The notes under the pieces: model-generated | Told to the model about the DNA's origin: nothing | What the model saw: the letters and a program-made list of their open reading frames with translations, nothing else | Databases searched by the model: none | In this document: piece after piece, positions 1-9,139 of the stretch | Numbering within the stretch: position 1 is the stretch's first letter | Layout of the letters: each line of letters begins with the position of its first letter | Source of the DNA: Steroidobacteraceae bacterium | Lineage (GTDB): Bacteria; Pseudomonadota; Gammaproteobacteria; Steroidobacterales; Steroidobacteraceae | DNA: 64,000 nt | Assembly (NCBI GenBank): GCA_025451845.1 | Contig: JANWJS010000026.1 | Span: 1-64,000, forward strand | Direction: 5' to 3' | Made by a program: the position numbers and the translations under genes

Positions 1-12
1 ATCGGCCCGGCT

Positions 13-438
13 GTGTACACACGCTTCAACCCTGGGTTCCCCACGGCGGGGGGGCGGGGGGCGCGCCGGCTGGCGCACCCCCCCCGCGAGCCGATCTTTC
101 ATCGCCCGGAGCTCGGCAACACCCGGACGGACTTCGAGGCAATGACCGAGGACGGCTTCTGGGAAGTGGGCGCATCCGGCCGCCGCTACAGCCGTGAGCA
201 CGTTCTCGACGTCCTCGAAGATCGGCACCAGGTCGCGAGCCATCTGGCGCTCGAGGATACCTGGGAGGCAATCGACTTCGCCTGCCGGGAGCTGGGAAGC
301 GACACGTACCTGTTGACCTACACCCTGCAGCAGGGGCAGCGCAAAACGCGGCGCGCGACCGTTTGGAGACGCAGCGCGGATGACTGGAAGATCCTGTTCC
401 ATCAAGGGACGCTCGTCGAGGACGACACGTCGGAATAG
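13..438 (+). CDS. DUF4440 / NTF2-like small protein
   Basis: A 141-residue cytoplasmic protein with no signal peptide or membrane segment. The core after about residue 25 (REPIFHRPELG, then FWEVGASGRRYSRE) resembles the DUF4440/NTF2-like superfamily, small cone-shaped alpha+beta proteins that are often ligand-binding or of unknown role. The GTG start is uncertain. The first 20-25 residues are encoded by a G/C homopolymer stretch and do not look like the family, so a start or sequencing shift upstream is possible. No specific substrate can be assigned. It converges on the GNAT gene on the other strand. Confidence 0.6.
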   Translation: MYTRFNPGFPTAGGRGARRLAHPPREPIFHRPELGNTRTDFEAMTEDGFWEVGASGRRYSREHVLDVLEDRHQVASHLALEDTWEAIDFACRELGSDTYLLTYTLQQGQRKTRRATVWRRSADDWKILFHQGTLVEDDTSE

Positions 439-483
439 CAACGGTGCGATCCTCGCCTGTTCCCGCGAGCGTGTGCCGCGGCC

Positions 484-993
484 CTATGAGATCAACGCTC
501 GGCTGTATCTCACCGTATCCACCGTAACGTTCCAGATCTGCTGCGCCCGGCGCTGGCCATCGGGCGTCCACCCATCCGCCCGATAGAACTGCTGCGCGCG
601 GGCATTGCCTGCGACTACCCACAGCATCGCCTGCCTGAATCCCAGGCCGTAGAGGTTGCTGCCGGCCGCAGAGGCGAGCGCACGCCCTACTCCACGCCCC
701 CACAAGCCGGGCTCGACGTAAAGTGCGCAAAGCTCCCCCTGGCCGGCTGCGTCCGCGTCGCGGGCCGGCGCGGTCGTGGCGAAGCCGAGAATCGCGTCTG
801 CTTCGACGGCCACCACGGTTTGCGGCTGTGTCGGATCGGCGCTCGCGAAGTTGTAGCGCCGTGCCCGCTCCTCCGGGCGCAGCGCCGCTAGATAGTCAGC
901 GTGCATCAGACCGTGGTAGGCCACCTGCCATGCACGCACGTGAACCCGAGCTACCCCCATTGCGTCCCCAGGGACTGCGGGGCGCAGATTCAT
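484..993 (-). CDS. GNAT family N-acetyltransferase
   Basis: A 169-residue acetyl-CoA-dependent N-acyltransferase. The N-terminus (LRPAVPGDAMGVARVHVRAW) is typical of the GNAT fold, and the acetyl-CoA pyrophosphate loop is visible as WGRGVGRA at residues 98-105. The C-terminal NARAQQFYRADGW element is also characteristic. The substrate is unknown. The ATG at 993 overlaps the stop of the upstream HemD-like gene by 4 bases, so the two are probably translationally coupled, although a link between acetylation and siroheme synthesis is not established. Confidence 0.85.
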   Translation of the reverse strand: MNLRPAVPGDAMGVARVHVRAWQVAYHGLMHADYLAALRPEERARRYNFASADPTQPQTVVAVEADAILGFATTAPARDADAAGQGELCALYVEPGLWGRGVGRALASAAGSNLYGLGFRQAMLWVVAGNARAQQFYRADGWTPDGQRRAQQIWNVTVDTVRYSRALIS

Positions 994-1826
994 GACCGCG
1001 TTGCGGGCCGGCTGGCTGCGCCCAGCGCCTGTTCGAGTGCGCGGGTCAGCGGCTTGAGGAAGAAGGCCTCCTCGGGCATCAAGCGCGCCTCGATTCCATG
1101 CCGGCCCAGCGTGTTGGCTACCATCGGCCCGACGGCGGCGACCCACGTGTTGGCCAGCGCCGAGCGGGCGCCTTCCTCCGAGGCTACTGCGATCAGACGC
1201 TCGACCTGCGCGGAGCTGGTGAACGCCATGGCATCAACTCCGCCCGCGCGCAGCTGATCCAAGAGGCGCCGCACGGCGTGCTCGTCGGCGGCATCGGCAT
1301 ACACGTATGGCGACACTGTCGAGGGCATTGCGCCGGCACTCTGGAGGAAGTCGATGAGCGGTCGATTGGGCTCGGTGCCGTAAAGTTGTACCCCCACGCT
1401 GCGGCCGTGCAGATCGTGTGCGCGCAGGCTTGCAACCACGCCGTCCGTCGTAGGCCGTTCGGCGGCAATTTCCGGCTGCAACCCGAGCTGGCGCAGGGCC
1501 TTCGCGGGCTTGGGACCGCGCGTGATCTTGCGCACCCGGGCGAGCGCGGTCACGAACGGCGCCCGCAACGCTGGCTCGTGCTGCGCGATGCACGAGAGGA
1601 TGCGGGTCAGCCCTTCTCCAGTAAGCAGGATCAGGTCATCGAGCGCGCCCGCGGCCAGACGACGGCTCCATTCGAGCACCGGTACCGGATCAGGGGCATC
1701 GCGAATCGCCACCAGCGGACAACGGATGACGCGGGCGCCACGCCTCTCGAGCAACGCCGCAAAGACCTCGATTGCGCGGGTCTCGGGTACGGCGATGGTG
1801 CGGCCGGCCAGGGGCTGAGCGGTCAT
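990..1826 (-). CDS. uroporphyrinogen-III synthase (HemD-like)
   Basis: A 278-residue protein with the HemD architecture of two alpha/beta lobes. Visible landmarks are the N-terminal GRTIAVPETRAIEVFAALLE, a central LTGEGLTRIL, and the C-terminal AFTSSAQVERL with VAAVGPMVANTL. HemD closes hydroxymethylbilane to uroporphyrinogen III, the branch precursor for haem and siroheme. It is divergent from nirB, whose product needs siroheme, so it may be a nitrite-reductase-dedicated copy rather than the housekeeping hemD, which normally sits with hemC. The ATG at 1826 was chosen because upstream in-frame sequence has no homology-like character. HemD sequences diverge strongly, so the exact activity is less certain than the family. 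Confidence 0.8.
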   Translation of the reverse strand: MTAQPLAGRTIAVPETRAIEVFAALLERRGARVIRCPLVAIRDAPDPVPVLEWSRRLAAGALDDLILLTGEGLTRILSCIAQHEPALRAPFVTALARVRKITRGPKPAKALRQLGLQPEIAAERPTTDGVVASLRAHDLHGRSVGVQLYGTEPNRPLIDFLQSAGAMPSTVSPYVYADAADEHAVRRLLDQLRAGGVDAMAFTSSAQVERLIAVASEEGARSALANTWVAAVGPMVANTLGRHGIEARLMPEEAFFLKPLTRALEQALGAASRPATRS

Positions 1827-2156
1827 GGGCCCAAGTGTACCCGCGCCCGCGCCTGGCGCCTCATTGCAACAGCGCGAGCGCTGCAGGCGCCGAGCTTTTG
1901 CCCCCCGACTGTGCAGAGCGCCCGCGTAGTGCTCTGTCAGCGGGCAACGAAACGGCGTTCCCCGCTCGCAACAGGAGCCGGCGTGCCCTAAGTGCCTGGC
2001 GGCGCAGGGACTTCGCCCGAAAGCGCCCATGGCACGCTCATTGCAAACCGTTACTTCGCGGGCCCAATGGAGGGCTCGCAGGCAACGCAGCCGACTCGGG
2101 CGCATCCGCAACGTAACGCCCCCGACCGGGCAGCGCTCTTTTTGGAGTATCTGCAA
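1827..2156. other. divergent intergenic region hemD-like / nirB
   Basis: 330 bases without a supported gene. It holds a consensus sigma-54 promoter at 2030-2045 and, about 100 bases upstream of that, an inverted repeat CAGAGC-N11-GCTCTG (1914-1936), which lies where an enhancer-binding protein such as NtrC could sit. A second inverted repeat, CAGCGC-GA-GCGCTG, lies at 1870-1883. The activator identity is inference; neither repeat is a clear NtrC consensus. Confidence 0.5.
2030..2045 (+). promoter_or_regulatory. sigma-54 (RpoN) -24/-12 promoter of nirB operon
   Basis: The sequence TGGCACG-CTCA-TTGCA matches the sigma-54 consensus (TGGCACG-N4-TTGCW) at every fixed position, with GG and GC at the required 10-base separation. 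It lies about 110 bases upstream of the nirB start and is correctly oriented. Sigma-54 control fits nitrogen-limitation induction of assimilatory nitrate and nitrite reductase. Confidence 0.85.
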
Positions 2157-4712
2157 ATGACCGCGCGGACGCGCATCGTCGTGGTTGGCAACGGGATGGT
2201 CGGGCAACGCCTTCTGGAGAAGTTGCCTTCCCCCAAGTCATTCGACATCACAGTGATCGGCGAGGAGCCGCGGCCGGCCTATGACCGCGTGCAGCTCTCC
2301 TCGCTGTTCGCGGGCAAGACGGCGGAGGATCTCAACCTGGTGCCGCCGGGCTTCTTCGAGGCGTGCGGCATCGCGACGCGCCTCGGCGAGCGCGCAATTG
2401 CGATCGATCGCGCCAAACATACGCTGCAGACCTCGAGTGGCGGCTCCATCGCCTATGACAGGTTGGTGCTTGCAACCGGCTCACAGCCCTTCGTGCCACC
2501 GGTGCCCGGCCGCGATCGCAGCGGCTGCTATGTCTACCGCACGATCGAGGATCTGGAAGCGATTCGCGTCGGCGCGGCGGGCGCGCGCGTCGGTGTGGTG
2601 GTAGGCGGCGGTCTGCTCGGGCTCGAAGCGGCGCGTGCCCTGCGCGATCTCGGCCTCGAGACCCACGTCGTGGAGCTCGCGCCCCGTTTGATGGCGCTGC
2701 AGGTGGACGATGGCGGTGGCGCCATGCTGCGGCGCAAGATCGAGGCGCTCGGTGTGCGAGTGCACACAGGCAAGATCACCTCCGAAATAGCAGATGCTGC
2801 AGCAGAAGACGAGCCTCGGCGTGGCCGTCATCCCCATGCCCTCACATTCGCGGACGGTGGCGCCCTACAATCTGACATCATCGTCTTCTCCGCGGGCATC
2901 CGGCCGCGTGACGAGCTTGCGCGGCACGCAGGGCTGAATGTCGGGCAGCGCGGCGGCATCGTGATCGATGAGCTGTGCCGTACCTCGGATCCCGACATCT
3001 ACGCCATCGGAGAATGCGCACTCTGGCAGGGCCGCATCTATGGCCTCGTCGCTCCGGGTTATCAGATGGCCGACGTAGCAGCCCGTCACATCGCAGGTGA
3101 GGCCGGCGCCGCTTTCACCGGCGCGGACATGAGCACCAAGCTGAAGCTCCTCGGCGTCGACGTCGCTTCCATCGGCGATGCACAGGCAGCCACCCCGGGC
3201 GCGCGCAGCTATGCCTTCGTCGACGAGCGGCGCGGGATTTACAAGCGGCTCATCGTGGATGGCGCCTGCAGGCGGCTGCTCGGAGCGGTGCTGGTGGGCG
3301 ATGCCGGCGAGTACGGCACTCTCCTGCAGACGATGTTGCACGGGATGCCGCTGCCGGAGCATCCGGAAGATTTGATCCTCCCGGCGCGGGCAGCGGGCGC
3401 CGCGGCCGCCGGCCTCGCCGCGTTGCCTGAAGCCGCGCAGATTTGCTCCTGCAACAACGTGACCAAGGGAGCAATTTGTGCCGCTGTTGAAAGCGGTTGC
3501 ACCACCGTTGGCGCGATCAAGGCCAGCACGCGTGCCGCCAGTACCTGCGGCGGGTGCGCGCCGCTGGTGAAGCAGATTCTCGACGCACAGCTCAAGCGCC
3601 GCGGTATAACGCTCGAGAACCATTTATGCGAGCACTTCCCGCATTCGAGGCAGCAGCTCTTTCACCTGATCCGGATAGGCGCCGCGAGGAGCTTCGAGGA
3701 GGTGCTCGCGAAGCATGGCCTATCCGACTCTCTCGGCTGCGATGTCTGCAAGCCTGCGATCGCCTCCATTCTCGCTTCCTGCTGGAATGAGTTTGTCCTC
3801 GCCGATGAGCGCGCGCCGCTGCAGGACACCAACGATTATTTTCTGGCCAACATGCAGAAGGATGGCACCTACTCCGTGGTGCCGCGGATCCCGGGAGGTG
3901 AGGTCACCCCCGAGAAGCTGATCGCCCTGGGCGAGGTGGCGCGCAGGTTCGGCCTCTACACCAAGATCACCGGCGGCCAGCGCATCGATCTATTTGGCGC
4001 GCGGATACACGAGCTGCCGCTCATCTGGGCGGACCTGATCGCCGCGGGATTCGAGTCGGGCCATGCCTACGGCAAGGCGTTGAGGACGGTAAAGTCCTGC
4101 GTCGGATCGACATGGTGCCGTTACGGAGTGCAAGACAGCGTCGGTCTCGCGATCGAGATCGAGAACCGCTACAAAGGCTTGCGCTCGCCGCACAAGCTGA
4201 AGCTTGGCGTGTCCGGCTGCACGCGCGAATGCGCCGAGGCGCAGGGGAAGGACGTCGGGGTGATCGCTACGGAGAAGGGTTGGAACCTATACGTCTGTGG
4301 CAACGGAGGCATGAAGCCGCGGCACGCGGAGTTGCTCGCGGCGGATCTCGACAAGCCGACGCTGATCCGCTTCATCGACCGCTTCCTGATGCTCTACGTT
4401 CGCACGGCGGATCGCTTGCAGCGCACCTCGACGTGGCGCGACAACCTGGAGGGCGGCCTCGACTATCTCCAGCAGGTGGTGTGCCAGGACTCGCTCGGCA
4501 TCGGAGCGGAGCTCGAAGCCGACATGGCGCGTGTGATCGCGAGCTACGAGTGCGAATGGAAGAAGGCCGTCGCAGATCCGGCCACGCGCCGGCGCTTTCG
4601 CCACTTCGTCAACAGCGATGCCGGCGATAGCAACGTGGTATTCGTATCGCAGCGGTCGCAGATCCGTCCCGCAACCGCTGCCGAGCGCCGCTTGCAGGAG
4701 GGTGCGGGATGA
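2157..4712 (+). CDS. nirB: assimilatory nitrite reductase, large subunit
   Basis: An 851-residue cytoplasmic NAD(P)H-dependent nitrite reductase that reduces nitrite to ammonium by six electrons. Domains in order: FAD/NAD(P)H oxidoreductase (about 1-400, with VVGNGMVG and VVGGGLLGLEAA nucleotide-binding loops), a BFD-type [2Fe-2S] domain (C430, C432, C464, C467), and the ferredoxin-like/siroheme region with [4Fe-4S]-siroheme cysteines C648, C654, C688 and C692. Length is usual for NirB. The ATG at 2157 is chosen because GGAG lies 9-10 bases upstream and the Rossmann fold begins at once. It follows a sigma-54 promoter and overlaps the next gene by 4 bases. Confidence 0.96.
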   Translation: MTARTRIVVVGNGMVGQRLLEKLPSPKSFDITVIGEEPRPAYDRVQLSSLFAGKTAEDLNLVPPGFFEACGIATRLGERAIAIDRAKHTLQTSSGGSIAYDRLVLATGSQPFVPPVPGRDRSGCYVYRTIEDLEAIRVGAAGARVGVVVGGGLLGLEAARALRDLGLETHVVELAPRLMALQVDDGGGAMLRRKIEALGVRVHTGKITSEIADAAAEDEPRRGRHPHALTFADGGALQSDIIVFSAGIRPRDELARHAGLNVGQRGGIVIDELCRTSDPDIYAIGECALWQGRIYGLVAPGYQMADVAARHIAGEAGAAFTGADMSTKLKLLGVDVASIGDAQAATPGARSYAFVDERRGIYKRLIVDGACRRLLGAVLVGDAGEYGTLLQTMLHGMPLPEHPEDLILPARAAGAAAAGLAALPEAAQICSCNNVTKGAICAAVESGCTTVGAIKASTRAASTCGGCAPLVKQILDAQLKRRGITLENHLCEHFPHSRQQLFHLIRIGAARSFEEVLAKHGLSDSLGCDVCKPAIASILASCWNEFVLADERAPLQDTNDYFLANMQKDGTYSVVPRIPGGEVTPEKLIALGEVARRFGLYTKITGGQRIDLFGARIHELPLIWADLIAAGFESGHAYGKALRTVKSCVGSTWCRYGVQDSVGLAIEIENRYKGLRSPHKLKLGVSGCTRECAEAQGKDVGVIATEKGWNLYVCGNGGMKPRHAELLAADLDKPTLIRFIDRFLMLYVRTADRLQRTSTWRDNLEGGLDYLQQVVCQDSLGIGAELEADMARVIASYECEWKKAVADPATRRRFRHFVNSDAGDSNVVFVSQRSQIRPATAAERRLQEGAG

Positions 4713-6277
4713 GCGCCTGGACCGCCATCTGCGCCATCGAGGATATCCTGCCCCAGAGTGGGGTGTGTGCGCTCGTCGGCGGGCGGCAGATCGCCGTGTT
4801 CCGCGCCGGCGAGGCGCTGTATGCGCTCGACAATATCGACCCGGCGAGCGGCGCGAGTGTCCTGTCGCGCGGCATCGTCGGCGATGTGAAGGGAGAGAGG
4901 GTCGTCGCCTCCCCGCTGTACAAGCACCATTACAGTTTGCAGACGGGGCGTTGTCTCGAGGATACGGGCGAGTCGGTCAACGTCTATCCCGTCCGATCGC
5001 TGGACGGGCGTATCTGGGTCAGCGTCGAGCCGCAGAGGGCGGAGCGTGCCGGCCGCCGCCGGCTGGTCGTCGTCGGCAACGGCATGGCCGGGATGAGAAC
5101 GGTGGAGGAGCTGCTGCGTCTCGTGCCCGATGCCTACGACATCACCGTATTCGGGGCGGAACCCCACGGCAACTACAACCGCGTCCTGCTCTCACCCGTG
5201 CTCGCGGGTGAGCAGCGGCCGGAGGACATCATTCTGCACGGTCCCGAGTGGTACGCCGAGCATCGGGTTACCCTGCACACAGACGACCCGGTGGTGGAAA
5301 TCGACCGGCGCCGCCGGCTGGTCCGCTCGGCGAAGGGAGTCGAGGCGGGCTACGATCGGCTGCTGCTTGCGACGGGGTCGAGCCCGATCATTCTGCCCAT
5401 CCCCGGCAAGAGCTTTCCGGGAGTCGTGACGTTCCGCGATCTTGCGGACGTCGAATCGATGTTGCGGGCGACGAGGCAATACCGACAGGCCGCAGTGATC
5501 GGCGGCGGTCTCCTCGGCCTCGAGGCTGCCAACGCCCTGGTGAAGCGCGGCATGGATGTCAGCGTCGTCCATCTGCTGCCGACACTGATGGAGCGCCAGC
5601 TCGATGCTCCCGCGGCCGCGCTGCTCCGAGCCTCTCTGGAATCCCGCGGTCTGAAGTTCCGCATGCCGGCCAAGACGGTTGCGGTGCTGGGTGAGAATCG
5701 CGCCACCGGACTGCTGTTCGAAGACGGCAGCGAGCTCGCGGCCGACCTCATCGTCATGGCAGCGGGCGTGCGCCCCAACATCGAGCTGGCGAGCCGGGCC
5801 GGGTTGCGCTGTGAGCGTGGCGTGCTGGTCGATGACACCCTGCAGACGTTCGATCCCAGCGTCTACGCGGTCGGAGAGTGCGTCCAGCACCGCAATACCG
5901 TGTTTGGTCTCCTGGCGCCCCTGTGGGAGCAGGCGCGGGTCTGTGCCGCCCACCTCGCGGAAGTTGGCATCCGCCGCTACCGAGGATCCCTGACCGCCAC
6001 GCAGCTGAAGGTCGCAGGCATTGAGCTCTATTCGGCGGGCGACGTCTCGGAGTCCGAACGCAGCGAGTCCCTGGTACTGCGCGACCACCGGCGCGGCATC
6101 TACAAGCGTCTGGTCGTCCGTAACAACCGCCTCCAAGGAGTCGTGCTCTACGGCGATGCGAGCCTCGGATCGTGGTACTTCGAGCTCATGGGGAGCGGCG
6201 CCGACATCAGCAGCTTGCGCGAGCAGCTCCTCTTCGGCCCCGCGGCCGGAGAGGGGGGCACGGCGCGGGCAGGGTAG
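4709..6277 (+). CDS. NirD–FAD oxidoreductase fusion
   Basis: A 522-residue fusion. Residues 1 to about 108 form a NirD-type Rieske-fold small subunit (PLYKHHYSLQTGRCLED) without Rieske Cys/His ligands, as is normal for NirD. From about residue 116 there is a complete FAD/NAD(P)H oxidoreductase (VVVGNGMAG near 120-128, VIGGGLLGLEAAN, and VYAVGECV near the end) related to the NirB N-terminal half. Canonical NirD is only about 110 residues, so the reductase module is extra. It could feed electrons from NAD(P)H to NirB or, like Bacillus NasB, to the nitrate reductase encoded next; this is inference. The start overlaps the nirB stop (ATGA). Confidence 0.88.
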   Translation: MSAWTAICAIEDILPQSGVCALVGGRQIAVFRAGEALYALDNIDPASGASVLSRGIVGDVKGERVVASPLYKHHYSLQTGRCLEDTGESVNVYPVRSLDGRIWVSVEPQRAERAGRRRLVVVGNGMAGMRTVEELLRLVPDAYDITVFGAEPHGNYNRVLLSPVLAGEQRPEDIILHGPEWYAEHRVTLHTDDPVVEIDRRRRLVRSAKGVEAGYDRLLLATGSSPIILPIPGKSFPGVVTFRDLADVESMLRATRQYRQAAVIGGGLLGLEAANALVKRGMDVSVVHLLPTLMERQLDAPAAALLRASLESRGLKFRMPAKTVAVLGENRATGLLFEDGSELAADLIVMAAGVRPNIELASRAGLRCERGVLVDDTLQTFDPSVYAVGECVQHRNTVFGLLAPLWEQARVCAAHLAEVGIRRYRGSLTATQLKVAGIELYSAGDVSESERSESLVLRDHRRGIYKRLVVRNNRLQGVVLYGDASLGSWYFELMGSGADISSLREQLLFGPAAGEGGTARAG

Positions 6278-6283
6278 CTCTCC

Positions 6284-9037
6284 ATGTCAAGTGCTGTGCG
6301 CTCGACCTGCCCGTACTGCGGTGTGGGGTGTGGGGTCATCGCCCGCGGGCGCGCGGATGGAACGCTCGAGATTGCAGGTGACCCGCGTCACCCGGCGAAC
6401 TCGGGAGATCTCTGCTCCAAGGGTTCGGCGCTGGCCGATACCTTGGGGACCGAGGGGCGGCTCCTCAACCCTCTGATTCGAACGCGGGGGGGTACGCCAC
6501 AGTTCGGGGACAACTCCCGCGCCGACAGCTCGCGTGAAGAAGTCAGGCGTGTCGGCTGGGATGAGGCACTGACCCATGTCGCGGCAGGATTCGAGGCCAC
6601 CATCAGACAGCACGGGCCCGATTCTGTCGCCTTCTACGTTTCGGGCCAGCTGCTGACCGAAGACTACTACGTCGCCAACAAGCTCATGAAGGGCTTCATC
6701 GGCAGCTCCAATATCGACACCAATTCCCGCCTCTGCATGGCTTCGGCCGTAGCCGGCCACAAGCGGGCCTTCGGCGAGGATCTGGTGCCGGGCTGTTACG
6801 AGGACCTGGAGCTCGCAGATCTCATCGTCCTCGTGGGGTCCAACATGGCCTGGTGCCACCCGATCCTCTTTCGGCGGATCGAGCGTGAAAAGCAGCGCCG
6901 TGCGGACTTCAAGCTCGTCGTCATCGATCCGCGTCGCACACCTACGGCGGAGATGGCGGATCTACACCTGCCGATCCGCGCCGGCACGGACGTGACCCTG
7001 TTCAATGGCTTGCTCCGGCATTTGCAGGAGCATGGCGCAGCAGACGAGCGCTTCATCGCAATGCACGCTACAGGCGCGCAAGAGGCCCTCGAGGCTGCAC
7101 ATGCCGCAGGCGACCCCGCCGCGGTCGCCGTCGTCTGCGGCGCTGACGCCCAGCGCATCGGGGAGTTGTATCGACTCTTCCTCTCCAGTGAGCGCGTCGT
7201 CACCCTCTTCTCTCAGGGAGTGCATCAGTCTTCGGCGGGCACCGACAAAGTCAACGCCATCATCAACTGCCACCTTCTCACCGGCCGTATTGGCCGCCCC
7301 GGCATGGGGCCGTTCTCCCTCACCGGGCAGCCCAATGCGATGGGCGGACGCGAGGTCGGAGGTCTTGCCAACACGTTAGCGGCACACCTAGATCTTGAGA
7401 GCGGCGAGCATCGCGGCGCCGTGCAAGCATTCTGGGGCGCTCCGAGGATCGCTTCCCGGCCGGGCCTGAAGGCGGTCGACCTCTTCGAGGCCGTACACGC
7501 CGGCCAGATCAGGGCGCTCTGGATCATGGCCACCAACCCGGTGGTGAGCCTTCCGGACGCGAACCGGGTGCGCGAGGCGCTGCAGCGCTGTGAGCTGGTC
7601 GTCGTATCCGACTGCGTGGCAGACACTGATACGACGGCGCTCGCTCACGTGCTGCTGCCGGCGGCGACGTGGGGCGAGAAGGACGGGACGGTGACCAATT
7701 CCGAGCGGCGCATCTCGCGCCAACGCCGCTTCCTGACAGCGCCAGGTGAGGCGCGCCCCGACTGGTGGATCCTCTGCGAGGTCGCCAGACGCATGGGCTT
7801 CGCCCCACAATTTCCTTATGCATCGTCCCACGAGATCTTCGACGAGCATACGCGTCTCTCCGCGCTTGCGGTACACGACACGGCCGCGCCCCGGCTGTTC
7901 GATATCAGCGGCCTAGCCGGTCTCACAGCCGAGCAGTATGACGAGCTCGAGCCGACTCAATGGCCCGTCGGCTCGGGCAGCGTGGGACGCGACTCGGTAA
8001 GTGGCGCGCCCGCCGTGCGACTCTTCCAGGACGGTCGCTTCGCCCACGCGGACGGCAAGGCGCGGCTCGTGCCCGTCCAACAGCGCCCGCCCGCCCACGC
8101 GACGGACCAGACTTACCCGTTCGTGCTGAACACCGGTCGAATCCGCGATCAGTGGCACACCATGACGCGAACGGGCCGTGTGCCACGGCTCGCCGAACAT
8201 CTGCCGGAGCCCTTCGTCGACCTGCATCCTCATGACGCTCTCGCTGCGGCGGTGCGCGAAGGGGAGCTTGCGAGGGTGAGCACGGAATGGGGCTCAATCG
8301 TCGTGCGCGCCCGCGTCAGCGGCGAAATGCCCCGAGGCACGATGTTCGTCCCAATGCATTGGAACGACGCTTACGCGTCGGAGGCGCGCGTTGGCGCGTT
8401 GGTTAACCCAGCTGTAGACCCGATCTCCGGCGAGCCGGAATTCAAGCACACACCGGCTAGCGTCGAGCCCTTCCCGGTGGAGTGGCATGGCGTTCTGCTG
8501 ACACGCCGTACGATTCCGACTCACGAGATGACGTGGTGGTCGCTGGTGCGGGGCACCGGCTTCCTGCGTTACGAGCTGGCCGGCCGCAAGCGCCCTGCCG
8601 ACTGGAGCGAATGGGTGCGCGCGCTGCTCGCGATCCGGACGCCCGCCTGCGACTATCTCGAATATAGCGATGCGGCTTCCGGGGTCTACCGTGCCGGGTA
8701 CGTGGTCGATGACCGGTTGCAGGCTTGTGCCTACATTTCCCGTCGGCGGGAGCTCCCGGCGCGGAGCTGGCTCGCATCTCTTTTTGCCAAGGACCGTCTG
8801 CCGGCCCCCGACCGGCTCGCGCTTCTCGCCGGCCGGCCGCTGCGGGCTGCCGACGATGCCGGTCCCCTCGTGTGCTCCTGCTTCGCTGTCGGCCGCCACA
8901 CGATTTCGCGCCTCATCGAGAAAGAAGGCCTGAGGGATGCGCACCAGGTGGGCGAGCGCCTGCGCGCCGGCACCCACTGCGGCTCCTGTCTGCCGGAGAT
9001 CAGAAAGCTGCTCTCCATGAGCCGCGAAGGGACCTGA
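6284..9037 (+). CDS. nasA: assimilatory nitrate reductase catalytic subunit
   Basis: A 917-residue molybdenum bis-MGD oxidoreductase that reduces nitrate to nitrite in the cytoplasm. The N-terminus has the [4Fe-4S] motif C9, C12, C16 and C44 followed by the conserved lysine K46. The middle carries MoCo-binding landmarks (YVSGQLLTEDYY, GSNMAWCHP, TGRIGRPGMGPFSLTGQPNA). The C-terminus (from about 860) adds a BFD-like [2Fe-2S] domain (CSC … CGSC), typical of NasA/NasC rather than respiratory enzymes. No Tat signal is present, which supports an assimilatory role. It is six bases behind the NirD fusion and clearly in the same operon. No nitrate transporter gene is adjacent. Confidence 0.95.
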   Translation: MSSAVRSTCPYCGVGCGVIARGRADGTLEIAGDPRHPANSGDLCSKGSALADTLGTEGRLLNPLIRTRGGTPQFGDNSRADSSREEVRRVGWDEALTHVAAGFEATIRQHGPDSVAFYVSGQLLTEDYYVANKLMKGFIGSSNIDTNSRLCMASAVAGHKRAFGEDLVPGCYEDLELADLIVLVGSNMAWCHPILFRRIEREKQRRADFKLVVIDPRRTPTAEMADLHLPIRAGTDVTLFNGLLRHLQEHGAADERFIAMHATGAQEALEAAHAAGDPAAVAVVCGADAQRIGELYRLFLSSERVVTLFSQGVHQSSAGTDKVNAIINCHLLTGRIGRPGMGPFSLTGQPNAMGGREVGGLANTLAAHLDLESGEHRGAVQAFWGAPRIASRPGLKAVDLFEAVHAGQIRALWIMATNPVVSLPDANRVREALQRCELVVVSDCVADTDTTALAHVLLPAATWGEKDGTVTNSERRISRQRRFLTAPGEARPDWWILCEVARRMGFAPQFPYASSHEIFDEHTRLSALAVHDTAAPRLFDISGLAGLTAEQYDELEPTQWPVGSGSVGRDSVSGAPAVRLFQDGRFAHADGKARLVPVQQRPPAHATDQTYPFVLNTGRIRDQWHTMTRTGRVPRLAEHLPEPFVDLHPHDALAAAVREGELARVSTEWGSIVVRARVSGEMPRGTMFVPMHWNDAYASEARVGALVNPAVDPISGEPEFKHTPASVEPFPVEWHGVLLTRRTIPTHEMTWWSLVRGTGFLRYELAGRKRPADWSEWVRALLAIRTPACDYLEYSDAASGVYRAGYVVDDRLQACAYISRRRELPARSWLASLFAKDRLPAPDRLALLAGRPLRAADDAGPLVCSCFAVGRHTISRLIEKEGLRDAHQVGERLRAGTHCGSCLPEIRKLLSMSREGT

Positions 9038-9139
9038 CCGCCTGCCAAGTGAGCAGTGCCCGAGGTCACCCGCAGCAGGAACCCACGGAGAGGATCTGAA
9101 ATGCCCAGGGCCTGGAGGCACGGTAGCAATCTTCGGCCT

